Of a stretch of 64,000 nt of DNA, positions 42,477 to 50,979 are shown one piece after another (positions within the stretch are counted from its first letter, which is position 1; every line of letters begins with the position of its first letter). Under the pieces are notes generated by a model. The model made no database searches. It had not been told where the DNA came from and saw nothing but the letters and a program-made list of their open reading frames with translations. Source of the DNA: Paenibacillus catalpae (GTDB lineage Bacteria; Bacillota; Bacilli; Paenibacillales; Paenibacillaceae); assembly GCF_900112695.1 (NCBI RefSeq), contig NZ_FOMT01000004.1:682001-746000 (forward strand), given 5' to 3'. The translations under genes were made by a program, and so were the position numbers.

Positions 42477-45014
42477 TTATTTCGCGTAGTTAAACATCGA
42501 TTGAACGGTTACCCGCCCTGGTGCTGCAGCAACGAACTGTACGCTGTCCGCCGCTTTTTTCTTGAATTGAACAGTTACAGGGATACCCGGAATCAGATCG
42601 AAGAAGTTATCCGTGAAGATGCCTTCCTCCTCGGCCTGAACCCATACCTGCTTGGCCAATTGCTTAGCCGTTAAGACAAACGCCGTTCCCTCGCTGCCTG
42701 CCACTTCTTCAACCGCAATGCCAGGGTCCCCGAGCTCCAGATCCTTTGTATAGACAAAATAATGCTCCGACCGCGCCAGCACCTTGCCTGCCTGAACAAG
42801 ACGTCCAACCAGTACCGTGCCATTAGGATTAAAGCTTCCCAATTGCTCAGCCGATAAGGCGAGGACCAGCTTAGCCGAACGCGCGCCAATGGCAATGGTC
42901 TCCGAAGCATGCTTCAGCGGCTTACCGTCCAATTCATGCAGGCTCCACTCCAGTACCGCATCGATGGACTGCCCGAGATCAGACACCACATGGACGTTTG
43001 TCACATCCTCTTTCTGTTCGAACGATAAGAGAACATCCTCAAAGCTGTTCTTGATCAAATATTGCGCTGCCTTCCATCTGCCGAAGTAATCCATGCTAGC
43101 CCAGGAAGCAACCGGCCAGCAGTCATTGATTTGCCAATAGAGCGATCCCATACAATAGTTCATGCTGCGGCGGTGAGCTTCAATGGCCTGCTTCATGGCC
43201 TCGGCCTGCAGCACCTGACTGATATACAGGAAGGACGGAAAATCCTTCGGCTGCTTCATATAGCGGTCGGCATAATCCTTGATCAGGAAGTTGCCTCTGC
43301 CATTCTTCTGGTGATGCAGCATCACTTCGGAATCAAGTGCCATATCCTTCTCTTCCGCATAAGACCGCACGGTCTTATATTCCGGGAAAGATTGGAACCC
43401 ATACTCGCTCATAAAGCGGCCAATATTCTGATTGTATTGCTCGAATGGCTCCTGCGCGTGCCATACCGCCCAATAATGAATATCGCCATGGGAGGATTTA
43501 TTCGTCGCATGCTGCTCCGAATTGCCCGTCAGACGCTGCATCGGCGATGACGGCCAATAGGCAATATCCGGTGCCATTGCCGCAACAACCTCCGGCAGAA
43601 TCTGATGGAATACCGCCTCGTAATCCGCCCAGATCTGTAAGCGCTGCTCGCTCGTATATAACTTCTTCCAGCCCCAGCCGCCGTCTTCCACATATTGCGA
43701 CCATGCCGTGTCAATCTCGTTATTGCCGCACCATAACGCGATACTTGGATGGTTGCGCAAGCGGCGGACATTATCTTCCGCTTCCGCGCGCACACTATCC
43801 AGAAATGCTTCGTCGCCAGGATACATGCTGCAGGCGAACATAAAGTCCTGCCAGACCAGCATGCCGTTCTCATCACATAATTCGTAGAAAATATCCTGCT
43901 CGTAGATTCCTCCGCCCCAAATCCGGAGCATATTAAAGTTTGATTCGATCGCGCTGCCAATCTCGTGGCGGTAACGCTCAGGAGTCACCTCGCTAAAGAA
44001 GCTGTCATTCGGAATATGGTTAGCGCCTTTCGCGAAGACCGGAATGCCGTTTACTTCGAAGAAGAACGATGAGCCATGCTCGTCCGGCTTGCGGATGAGT
44101 TTAATGGAACGAAGGCCGGTCTTAGCCGATGCCAAAGCCGGATTCGCCTCTCCTTGCGAGAGTACTGCTGTAAACGTATACAAATGAGGTTCGCCAAGAC
44201 CACGCGACCACCAGAGCTTAGGCTGTTCAATCGTAAGCGGCCAAGCTACCGTCTGCAAGCCCTGCTCCAATACAACGCGGCGGATCCATTCCTGTCCGTC
44301 ATTCGTACGCAGCTTAAGCTCAAATTCACCGCTGTTCTCGGAGTCAATACCGAGCTGCACCGTAATCGCAGCCTCCGCCGCCGTTACTTCATCCTGCTGA
44401 ATATACAGGTCAGAGATTCTCGCGCCGCTCCACCCTCTCAGATAGACCGGCTTGCCGATCCCGCTGGTGACAAACCGCGGACCCCAGTCCCAGCCGTAAT
44501 GATAAGGCGCTTTGCGCGAGAATACGCTTACTTTTTTGTCTTCCAGGCCCCCAGTAACGGAATCATCGTTTGGTGCCGGCAGCACCGGCCCATACGCCTC
44601 CTGCTTGGCCAAGCCCTCCTCGATCGGGGAACGGAAGCGAATATATAGACGGTTGCCCTTCTCCCGTACATGAGGCTTCACATCGACTGTCCAGGTACGG
44701 AACATATTATTAGCAGACAGAATGGATACATCGTTCAAATAAACGTCGGCGTACGTATCCAGGCCTTCAAACACCAGCTCCAGGCGGGAATGACCCAGCA
44801 GCTCAGCGGAAGCATCAAATACCGACTCGTACTCCCATGTCTTCTTATCAATCCACTGCAGGTCTTTCTCGTTTGTTCCGACAAAAGGATCGGGAATAAG
44901 CTCATTCTTGAGCAGGTCCGTATGCACGCAGCCAGGCACAAATGCCGGTCTCCACTCCTGCTCTTCGCTATTCTTAAACGTCCAGTCCGCAATTTGCCAC
45001 TTCAACTCGCTCAT
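42477..45014 (-). CDS. Beta-mannosidase, glycoside hydrolase family 2
   Basis: 845 residues from the ATG at 45014 (RBS AGGAGG, 7 bases); the longer frame adds 26 residues without RBS. No signal peptide, so cytoplasmic. It removes terminal beta-mannose from manno-oligosaccharides. Sugar-binding N-domain (WRPAFVPGCVHTDLL, YGWDWGPRFVTSG), immunoglobulin-like domain, then the TIM barrel with GANHIPNDSFF, LRIWGGGIYE, acid/base Glu in WCGNNEID near 435, and probable nucleophile Glu in FMSEYGFQSFPEYK near 530. No mannan importer is adjacent. Confidence 0.93.
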   Translation of the reverse strand: MSELKWQIADWTFKNSEEQEWRPAFVPGCVHTDLLKNELIPDPFVGTNEKDLQWIDKKTWEYESVFDASAELLGHSRLELVFEGLDTYADVYLNDVSILSANNMFRTWTVDVKPHVREKGNRLYIRFRSPIEEGLAKQEAYGPVLPAPNDDSVTGGLEDKKVSVFSRKAPYHYGWDWGPRFVTSGIGKPVYLRGWSGARISDLYIQQDEVTAAEAAITVQLGIDSENSGEFELKLRTNDGQEWIRRVVLEQGLQTVAWPLTIEQPKLWWSRGLGEPHLYTFTAVLSQGEANPALASAKTGLRSIKLIRKPDEHGSSFFFEVNGIPVFAKGANHIPNDSFFSEVTPERYRHEIGSAIESNFNMLRIWGGGIYEQDIFYELCDENGMLVWQDFMFACSMYPGDEAFLDSVRAEAEDNVRRLRNHPSIALWCGNNEIDTAWSQYVEDGGWGWKKLYTSEQRLQIWADYEAVFHQILPEVVAAMAPDIAYWPSSPMQRLTGNSEQHATNKSSHGDIHYWAVWHAQEPFEQYNQNIGRFMSEYGFQSFPEYKTVRSYAEEKDMALDSEVMLHHQKNGRGNFLIKDYADRYMKQPKDFPSFLYISQVLQAEAMKQAIEAHRRSMNYCMGSLYWQINDCWPVASWASMDYFGRWKAAQYLIKNSFEDVLLSFEQKEDVTNVHVVSDLGQSIDAVLEWSLHELDGKPLKHASETIAIGARSAKLVLALSAEQLGSFNPNGTVLVGRLVQAGKVLARSEHYFVYTKDLELGDPGIAVEEVAGSEGTAFVLTAKQLAKQVWVQAEEEGIFTDNFFDLIPGIPVTVQFKKKAADSVQFVAAAPGRVTVQSMFNYAK

Positions 45015-45070
45015 TAGAATCCTCCTACATGTGCCAATGCTATTCGTAAAAACGGTTGTATTCGACTGTA

Positions 45071-45100
45071 GTATACCGGAGTTCGGAATCAAATGTATAC
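45071..45100. promoter_or_regulatory. Repeated GTATAC elements upstream of the beta-mannosidase gene
   Basis: GTATACC occurs at 45071 and again at 45095, 24 bp apart in the same orientation and each itself palindromic, within the divergent region between the mannosidase and kinase genes. Possible operators for a sugar-responsive repressor. The repeat is seen; its use is a guess. Confidence 0.35.
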
Positions 45101-45188
45101 CACAGTTATTTATACTTTTTTCAGGCTTATTTTATAGAAAATTTGAAACCGCAGGCTACAATGGAAGAGAAATGAGGTGCAGCTCCCT

Positions 45189-46706
45189 ATGTCCATTCGA
45201 AAAAAACTGATTTTGTCCTATGCCGCGATGATCGCTGTTCCACTCTTACTGTTTGGCCTGACGATTGCGCTGCTGGGAAATCTATTCATAAAAGATGCCA
45301 TGCCGGGGGCCGGCAGCGAAGGTGAGCCCTCCAGCCACTCTTTCCCTTTCGCCTCCATCCGCGAGCTGTTTATGGGCCGTACCGAGTTGTCATCGGGCTT
45401 ACGGTTTGTTGCGGAGCATGACTCCCAGCTGTTGTCCGATCCGGCTTTTCTGTCCGCGACGGATGCTGAGCTCCGGCAGGTCGAGGCCGGAATCATCATT
45501 GTCCATAATGACCAGATGACCTATGCTTCGCCAGGACTGTCTGCCGATACCGATACCATACTGGCTGAAGTACAAAGCGGCGGGGAACGCCAAAAGGCCA
45601 ATCATCCCGGACCCCCAAGCGGCAACGAGTGGGAGGTCATCAACTATTCCGGCCCGGACGGCAGTACCGGCAAGCTTATAATGGTGACGGATATGGAGCC
45701 GGTTGCGGACTTCTTCAAACGATTGTTCCCGCTCATCCTGCTCACGCTGCTGGTGGCACTTGCCGTCACAAACGGCGTCCTGACGTATCTCGTCTCCCGC
45801 AGCATCATCCGGCCGCTGTATGCGTTGAAGGAGGCAGCCGGCCATATCCGGGAAGGCGATCTGGATCATGCCATTCAGCTTAAAAGACAGGATGAGATCG
45901 GACAGCTTGGAGCAGCCTTCGAAGAGATGCGCGTTCGCCTTCAGGCCTCTCTAGGCGCTCAGCTTGAGCTGGAGCAAGGCCGCAAAGAGCTGCTCGCTAA
46001 CATTTCCCATGATCTGAAGACGCCGATCACCGCGATTCAAGGCTGCACCGAATGTCTTAGGGACGGCATTGCCGACACCGAGGAGAAGCGTCAGAAATAT
46101 GTGCAGATGATATTCGGCAAAACGACCGAGATGAACCGGATGATTGAGGAGCTGCAGCTGTACTCGACTTTGGATACCGGCCAGCTGCCTTTCCACTGGG
46201 AAACGGTTCATTTAACGGCCTATATGATTCAGCTCGTTAATGAATTGCAGCCGGATCCCCGCTTCAGCGGTACAGAGGTTACTTTTACAGCTGACTCCAA
46301 CGCGGAGTCTGCCTTCATAAGGGCAGACCAGCAAAAGCTGTACCGGGCACTCTTGAACCTGGCCAACAACAGCCTTCAGCATATGAAGGACGATCCGAAG
46401 AAGCTGCAATTCCTGCTCAATAAAGAACCGGACGGCATGTACCTTTTGCAAATAAGGGATAATGGGGAAGGCATTCCGCAAGGCGCCCTGCCGCGCGTTT
46501 TTGATCGGTTCTTCCGGGCAGAATCCTCGCGTAGTCCGGGCAAAGGCAACAGCGGGCTTGGCCTTGCGATTGTGAAGCAAATCATAGAAGCACATGGCGG
46601 AACCGTGGCGGCTGTTAGCAGTCCGGGTGAAGGAACAACGATACAGCTCCGGTTCCCTGCCGTTAGGCAGGACAAGCCGGAGCCGGAGAATGGAGGCCCA
46701 ATATGA
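45189..46706 (+). CDS. Two-component sensor histidine kinase with HAMP domain
   Basis: 505 residues from the ATG at 45189 (GAGGTG upstream; a GTG at 45177 is also in frame). Membrane helices about 6-32 and 180-205 surround a 145-residue extracytoplasmic sensor. HAMP domain about 206-255 (SRSIIRPLYALKEAAGHIREGDL). Phospho-accepting His in LANISHDLKTPIT near 272. ATPase motifs NLANNSLQH near 390, DNGEGIP near 425 and GNSGLGLAIVKQ near 455. Overlaps the response-regulator gene by 4 bp. Confidence 0.94.
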   Translation: MSIRKKLILSYAAMIAVPLLLFGLTIALLGNLFIKDAMPGAGSEGEPSSHSFPFASIRELFMGRTELSSGLRFVAEHDSQLLSDPAFLSATDAELRQVEAGIIIVHNDQMTYASPGLSADTDTILAEVQSGGERQKANHPGPPSGNEWEVINYSGPDGSTGKLIMVTDMEPVADFFKRLFPLILLTLLVALAVTNGVLTYLVSRSIIRPLYALKEAAGHIREGDLDHAIQLKRQDEIGQLGAAFEEMRVRLQASLGAQLELEQGRKELLANISHDLKTPITAIQGCTECLRDGIADTEEKRQKYVQMIFGKTTEMNRMIEELQLYSTLDTGQLPFHWETVHLTAYMIQLVNELQPDPRFSGTEVTFTADSNAESAFIRADQQKLYRALLNLANNSLQHMKDDPKKLQFLLNKEPDGMYLLQIRDNGEGIPQGALPRVFDRFFRAESSRSPGKGNSGLGLAIVKQIIEAHGGTVAAVSSPGEGTTIQLRFPAVRQDKPEPENGGPI

Positions 46707-47395
46707 AACGCATTTTGATAATAGAGGACGATCCGGTTATTGCCGAGGTACAGAAGGATTATCTGCTCGCCCACAGCTTTGAAGTCGATATGGCCGAACG
46801 CGGCGATCTGGGTCTTGAGATGGCGCTGCAGAGCAGTTATGATCTGATCCTGCTTGATCTGATGCTGCCGTCTATGGACGGCTATGAGGTATGCCGGAGG
46901 ATTCGCGAGGCGAGCAATGTACCCATTCTAATCGTGTCGGCCAAGAAGGAAGAGATCGATAAGATCCGCGGCTTTGGGCTTGGAGCGGATGATTACATCC
47001 TGAAGCCATTTGGACTTGGCGAGCTGGTAGCGCGGGTAAAGGCCCATCTGTCGCGATATGAACGGTTAGTCGGACAGGGCGAGTGGCGCCGGGATGAGCT
47101 GCGGCTGAACGGCATCCGAATCGAGAAGCAGTCCCGCCGGGTGTTCGTGAATGAGAAGGAAGTCCCTTTTACCGCCAAAGAATATGATCTGCTCCTCTTT
47201 CTTGTCACCCATCCGAACCGGGTCTTCCGAAAGGAGGATCTGTTCGAGAGAATCTGGGGAATGGATGCCATCGGCAGCGATCATGCGACGGTCACCGTCC
47301 ATATCAGCAAGCTGCGGGAGAAGATCGAGCGCGATCCGTCGAAGCCCCAATATGTCGAGACGATCTGGGGCGTTGGGTACCGGTTCAATATTTAA
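46703..47395 (+). CDS. OmpR/PhoB-family response regulator
   Basis: 230 residues. Receiver Asp in LILLDLMLPSMDGYEV near 53 and Lys in LKPFG near 104. Winged-helix effector with TAKEYDLLLFLVTHPNRVFRKEDLF and ATVTVHISKLREKIE, ending in ETIWGVGYRF. Partner of the preceding kinase; likely target is the membrane protein encoded next. Confidence 0.95.
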   Translation: MKRILIIEDDPVIAEVQKDYLLAHSFEVDMAERGDLGLEMALQSSYDLILLDLMLPSMDGYEVCRRIREASNVPILIVSAKKEEIDKIRGFGLGADDYILKPFGLGELVARVKAHLSRYERLVGQGEWRRDELRLNGIRIEKQSRRVFVNEKEVPFTAKEYDLLLFLVTHPNRVFRKEDLFERIWGMDAIGSDHATVTVHISKLREKIERDPSKPQYVETIWGVGYRFNI

Positions 47396-47413
47396 GAGAG
47401 GAGGACGCGACAA

Positions 47414-47893
47414 TTGAAAAAAATCAGCTTGCAGCAGCGGCGGATTTTACTCTTGCTCCATATTATTTTTGCGGCGATTATGCTTGGCGTGCAGGTCGTG
47501 TTTATCATACTGGCCCTAACCGCATCCGTTACAAGTGATGCTGATGTGCTGCAGGCGTGCTACACCATTATGCATCTGTTGGCCGATTCAAGCGTACGGG
47601 CATCAACGATCGGCACAACCGTAACCGGCATTGCGCTATCGTTACTGACCTCCTGGGGGCTGTTCCGCTACTACTGGATTATGGCCAAGGAAGTACTCAC
47701 CCTGCTCGCTATCGCGATAGGCTTTATTGGTCTTTATGAGTGGACTTTGCGGGGATTAAACGATAACGGCAGCTTAACCGTGCATCATACGTGGCTGCTG
47801 ATCGGAATCGCTCTGCAGACCTTGTCTCTTGTCATCATGTACATTCTGTCCGTGTGGAAACCGGGCGGCAAACGAAAAGCCCCGGCCTTATAA
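47414..47893 (+). CDS. Four-helix membrane protein of unknown function
   Basis: 159 residues, TTG start 8 bases after AGGAGG. Four hydrophobic segments (about 10-34, 57-78, 84-106, 124-146) with a basic N-terminus and C-terminus. The layout recalls DUF2269-like proteins, but I am not sure of the family. It lies 18 bp after the response regulator and is probably in the same transcript. Confidence 0.78.
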   Translation: MKKISLQQRRILLLLHIIFAAIMLGVQVVFIILALTASVTSDADVLQACYTIMHLLADSSVRASTIGTTVTGIALSLLTSWGLFRYYWIMAKEVLTLLAIAIGFIGLYEWTLRGLNDNGSLTVHHTWLLIGIALQTLSLVIMYILSVWKPGGKRKAPAL

Positions 47894-47905
47894 GGTCCGG
47901 GGTTT
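47877..47905. terminator. Bidirectional terminator
   Basis: AAGCCCCGG-CCTTATAAGG-TCCGGGGTTTT between convergent genes; it includes the stop codon of the membrane-protein gene. Confidence 0.85.
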
Positions 47906-47918
47906 TACCGCTTCATCA

Positions 47919-48428
47919 TCAGCAGATGCTCTTAAAATAAATCATCGTGGCATCCAATCGGCCGTCAGCCGATCTCGCAAAGTCCGGAATCCGGCCTGCC
48001 AGAGCGTACCCTACTGAACTATACAAAAGATTCGACGGATCACCTTCCCTTGTATCCAGCACCAGCAGCGACCGGTTCTCCTTCAGGGCAGCCGCTTCCG
48101 CTTCCTGCATCAGCATCCGTCCGATCCCTCTGCGCCTGAACGCCGGATGCGTCATCAGCTTCGCAATCTCCGCGCGGTGGGAGCCGTTAGCCTTCCCGCA
48201 TAGCTGCAGCTGAACGGTGGCTGCAATCTGCCCGTCTACTTTGGCTGTGAACAGTAACACATCCGGATCCGGAACACTCCTCCAGTAATCCTTCGCTTCC
48301 TCCATTGAGAGCGGCGGCAAGAAACCGATAGACGCTCCATCCTTCACCACCTCGATCAGCAGCTCCGAAAGTTCTTCCAGCGAGGCTTCTAATGACGTTA
48401 ATTGTTCAATCACAATGGACCCGCCCAT
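47919..48428 (-). CDS. GNAT-family N-acetyltransferase
   Basis: 169 residues from the ATG at 48428, preceded by GGAGGG. Acetyl-CoA-binding motif A reads AEIAKLMTHPAFRRRGIGRMLMQEAEAAA near 90-118 with the RRRGIG phosphate loop; the C-terminal YSSVGYALAGRIPDFA matches the acceptor-side motif. Substrate unknown. Divergent from the LysR gene upstream. Confidence 0.9.
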   Translation of the reverse strand: MGGSIVIEQLTSLEASLEELSELLIEVVKDGASIGFLPPLSMEEAKDYWRSVPDPDVLLFTAKVDGQIAATVQLQLCGKANGSHRAEIAKLMTHPAFRRRGIGRMLMQEAEAAALKENRSLLVLDTREGDPSNLLYSSVGYALAGRIPDFARSADGRLDATMIYFKSIC

Positions 48429-48548
48429 GCTTATATCCCTCCATCTCAAATGCTTATAAATCAATCATAATGGCATGTTTATCATTTGTATAACGAATAA
48501 TATATGTTACTATAATTCATATTTTCGATGACGAAAGGGACGTTTTGC

Positions 48549-49403
48549 ATGGATTCCTCCCAACTTGAAGCGTTTATCGCGATCGCTCAAATTCTTAACT
48601 TTACAAAAGCCGCCGAGCATCTTCATATCTCCCAGTCGGCCATAACGGCACGAATTAAAGCGTTAGAGGCGGCTGTCGGCAAGGAGCTGTTCCAGCGGGA
48701 TAACCGGAACGTCAGCCTGACACGGGCAGGCATCGCTTTTTACCCTTATGCGGAAAGGATGCTGCGACTATTCGAGGAAAGCAAGCTGACGCTGTCGGAC
48801 AGCTTCGAGCAGTCACTTGTCTTGAGCGGTCCGGGCTCCGTCTGGCATTACTGGTATTTGCCGCGTATTCTCGCCTTTAGACGTGACAACCCGCAGGTTG
48901 CCGTAAAATTCTTAAGCAATATTGACCCGGGCTATATGATCCGCGATCTTCTGCTCGATGGCATGGTGCATCTCTCCATTAAGTTTGATCCGCCCGAGCA
49001 TCCGAAGGTAATCAGGCAGCTGCTGTTCGAGGATGAGATCCTCCTCGTGTCCAGGCAGCCAAGAGCTCGTAAGGTGGAGAAGGAAGATTTCCGGTCAGCG
49101 GATTACTGCCACAATGTGTGGGGGTCATCTTTTCCCGAATGGTTCGCCGAGCTGGTTGGCCCCGGCTATGTTCCCGCCCTGGAGACGGATCATTCCACCA
49201 TCATGCTGACGATCCTTCTGCAAGGAGAAGGATTTGGCTTTCTGCCCCGCTCTATTGCACAGCCTCATCTGGATTCGCATAGCTTGTTTGAGCTGCCATG
49301 TGCCTTCGATATGCCGTCCATCCGGGCATACGCAACGTACTTAACCGACCAGCAGCATCAGGGCAGCGTTCAGCTTGGTCTCAAGCTGCTCGGTCTTTCT
49401 TGA
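48549..49403 (+). CDS. LysR-family transcriptional regulator
   Basis: 284 residues from the ATG at 48549 (AAAGGGA upstream). N-terminal winged helix: LEAFIAIAQILNFTKAAEHLHISQSAITARIKALEAAVGKELFQRDNRNVSLTRAG condensed over residues 5-65. C-terminal effector-binding domain about 90-284. Divergent from the GNAT gene, which is its natural candidate target. The A/T-rich gap with ATAT...ATAT half-sites near 48505-48530 may hold its box. Confidence 0.92.
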   Translation: MDSSQLEAFIAIAQILNFTKAAEHLHISQSAITARIKALEAAVGKELFQRDNRNVSLTRAGIAFYPYAERMLRLFEESKLTLSDSFEQSLVLSGPGSVWHYWYLPRILAFRRDNPQVAVKFLSNIDPGYMIRDLLLDGMVHLSIKFDPPEHPKVIRQLLFEDEILLVSRQPRARKVEKEDFRSADYCHNVWGSSFPEWFAELVGPGYVPALETDHSTIMLTILLQGEGFGFLPRSIAQPHLDSHSLFELPCAFDMPSIRAYATYLTDQQHQGSVQLGLKLLGLS

Positions 49404-49483
49404 TACAAGTGTCATATGAGCTCTACTATTCTCATACAATTATTTTGCTGACTCCTTATCCGATTACAAAGGGAGGATCGCGG

Positions 49484-49996
49484 ATGAGACACGGGGAGCC
49501 AATAACGGCTGGTTATGCGATGATCGTAAGAGAAGATATACCGACAGGACTACGCTATGAAGCGCTTGTTGCCGCATTCGAACGACAGATGGGAAGATTA
49601 GAGCCTGAGCTCGCAAGACAGCTTGTCCAGCAGCAGGCGACTTGGGAACAAGTACAGGCTGCCGTCAAGCAGGCGGAAGGCCCGCATGGGCTGATGATTT
49701 TGTCGGAAGTAAACCAGGGGGAGCTCCTGTCCCTTCATAACGGCATTAAGCAAAGCCGTCTCTATCTGGTCGGCAATCCGCTTATCGCTGAACCCATCCT
49801 TGCAATTGACCGAAGAGCCAGCCTGTACGTTCCGTTCCGGGTCACCCTGTACGATGACGGCAGCCCGCATGGCGCCTTTATCTCCTTTGACCGGCCCTCT
49901 TCATTCCTTGGCGCTCTCCACCAGCCGGCCCTTGCACCGTTTGGACAGCTGCTGGATGCCAAGATCTACAGCGTCGTGCGCTCGATCCTCATGTAA
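49484..49996 (+). CDS. DUF302-family protein
   Basis: 170 residues from the ATG at 49484, just after GGGAGG. The middle part (GLMILSEVNQGELLSLHNG, YLVGNPLIAEPILAIDRRASLYVPFRVTLYDD, FDRPSSFLGAL) is the DUF302 pattern. The domain may bind small ligands, but the function is not established. A strong terminator follows. Confidence 0.87.
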   Translation: MRHGEPITAGYAMIVREDIPTGLRYEALVAAFERQMGRLEPELARQLVQQQATWEQVQAAVKQAEGPHGLMILSEVNQGELLSLHNGIKQSRLYLVGNPLIAEPILAIDRRASLYVPFRVTLYDDGSPHGAFISFDRPSSFLGALHQPALAPFGQLLDAKIYSVVRSILM

Positions 49997-50007
49997 CGAT
50001 ATAAACC

Positions 50008-50048
50008 AAGAAGGAGGACACTGCATTACGCAGTGCCCTCCTTCTTTT
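50008..50048 (+). terminator. Terminator of the DUF302 gene
   Basis: AAGAAGGAGG...CACTGC / GCAGTG..CCTCCTTCTT stem followed by TT; also serves the convergent DoxX gene. Confidence 0.88.
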
Positions 50049-50057
50049 GACGGCCGA

Positions 50058-50411
50058 TTAGAAACGGCCAATGGCTACAAATATAGCGATCGCGAGCATA
50101 ATGACGTTCATTCCGATGCTGCCGTATTCAGCGCGTCTTGCATGAAATATGGCTGCAAAAAGCATGATGACTGCGATTCCAAGCGCAGCAATTGGTGTCA
50201 GGACAGGCGCTAGGTCCGTTGCCCACGGGAGAATTAAACCTAGTCCGCCAAGCAGTTCCGACAGGCCGATAAAAACGACAAGACCTTTCGAAGCATCCTT
50301 CGCCCACGGCATCGTTGATCTTACTTTATCAGGCTGGAAGGTTTTCATCACACCCGCCGGGATAAACATTAAAGCTAACAGCACCTGTGCAGCCCATAAT
50401 GCCATATTCAT
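50058..50411 (-). CDS. DoxX-family membrane protein
   Basis: 117 residues from the ATG at 50411 (AAGGAGG upstream). Four membrane helices. Typical DoxX motifs: LLALMFIPAGVMKTFQPD near 9-26 and LVVFIGLSELLGGLGLILPWAT near 43-64. DoxX-like proteins take part in redox or sulfur handling in some bacteria. Divergently transcribed from the HxlR regulator, its likely controller. Confidence 0.9.
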   Translation of the reverse strand: MNMALWAAQVLLALMFIPAGVMKTFQPDKVRSTMPWAKDASKGLVVFIGLSELLGGLGLILPWATDLAPVLTPIAALGIAVIMLFAAIFHARRAEYGSIGMNVIMLAIAIFVAIGRF

Positions 50412-50454
50412 TGATTTGACCTCCTTGATTACGTCTTGTTTATAGCGATATAAT

Positions 50455-50516
50455 AAACCCAAGGGTTTGAATGCGGAAGTAGGCACATCAAATAAACCTA
50501 GTATCCAAAAAGATAC
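50455..50516. promoter_or_regulatory. Candidate HxlR operators in the doxX-hxlR divergent region
   Basis: Two dyads: AAACCC-AA-GGGTTT (50455-50468) and GTATC-caaaaa-GATAC (50501-50516). Both are preceded by AATAAACC. HxlR-type regulators usually bind palindromes between themselves and a divergent target. Confidence 0.5.
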
Positions 50517-50548
50517 CTTAAGCCCCGTCTGGGATTGGAGGATGTAAC

Positions 50549-50917
50549 GTGGAGGAAAGCTGCAGCACGGTTGAGACCGCATTAGAGATTCTGGTCGGAA
50601 AGTGGAAGCCCGTCATTTTATATCACCTCTTCACAAGCGGTACGATGAGATTCAGTGAACTGCAAAGGGCATTGCCGAATATTACGAAAAAAATGTTGAC
50701 CTCCCAATTAAGGGAATTAGAATACCACGATATCGTGCACCGGAAAATTTATATGCAGATCCCTCCAAAGGTCGAATATTCCATTACGGAATACGGACTA
50801 AAAATGGGCCCTCTCTTGCAGGCCATGAATGACTGGGGTACCTCTCATATGCAGCATTTAAATGAGTTGTACGGGGATGACCGGAAGGTACAGGCGCTGG
50901 AAGCAATTCAGGATTAA
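50549..50917 (+). CDS. HxlR-family transcriptional regulator
   Basis: 122 residues, GTG start after GGAGG. Family signature at the start with Cys near 4, then ALEILVGKWKPVILYHLFTSGTMRFSELQRALPNITKKMLTSQLRELE over residues 11-58 and the wing YSITEYGLKMGPLLQAMNDWG. HxlR/YodB proteins sense aldehydes, quinones or oxidants, often through that N-terminal Cys. Divergent from the DoxX gene. Confidence 0.94.
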   Translation: MEESCSTVETALEILVGKWKPVILYHLFTSGTMRFSELQRALPNITKKMLTSQLRELEYHDIVHRKIYMQIPPKVEYSITEYGLKMGPLLQAMNDWGTSHMQHLNELYGDDRKVQALEAIQD

Positions 50918-50946
50918 CCAGGATCAATCAATAAGCTGAAATAGAA

Positions 50947-50970
50947 AAATCCCCACGCGAGTGGGGATTT
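50947..50970. terminator. Bidirectional terminator
   Basis: AAATCCCCAC / GTGGGGATTT with a CGCGA loop, T-run on the plus side and A-run on the other, between the convergent HxlR and MFS genes. Confidence 0.9.
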
Positions 50971-50979
50971 TTTGGCGTA

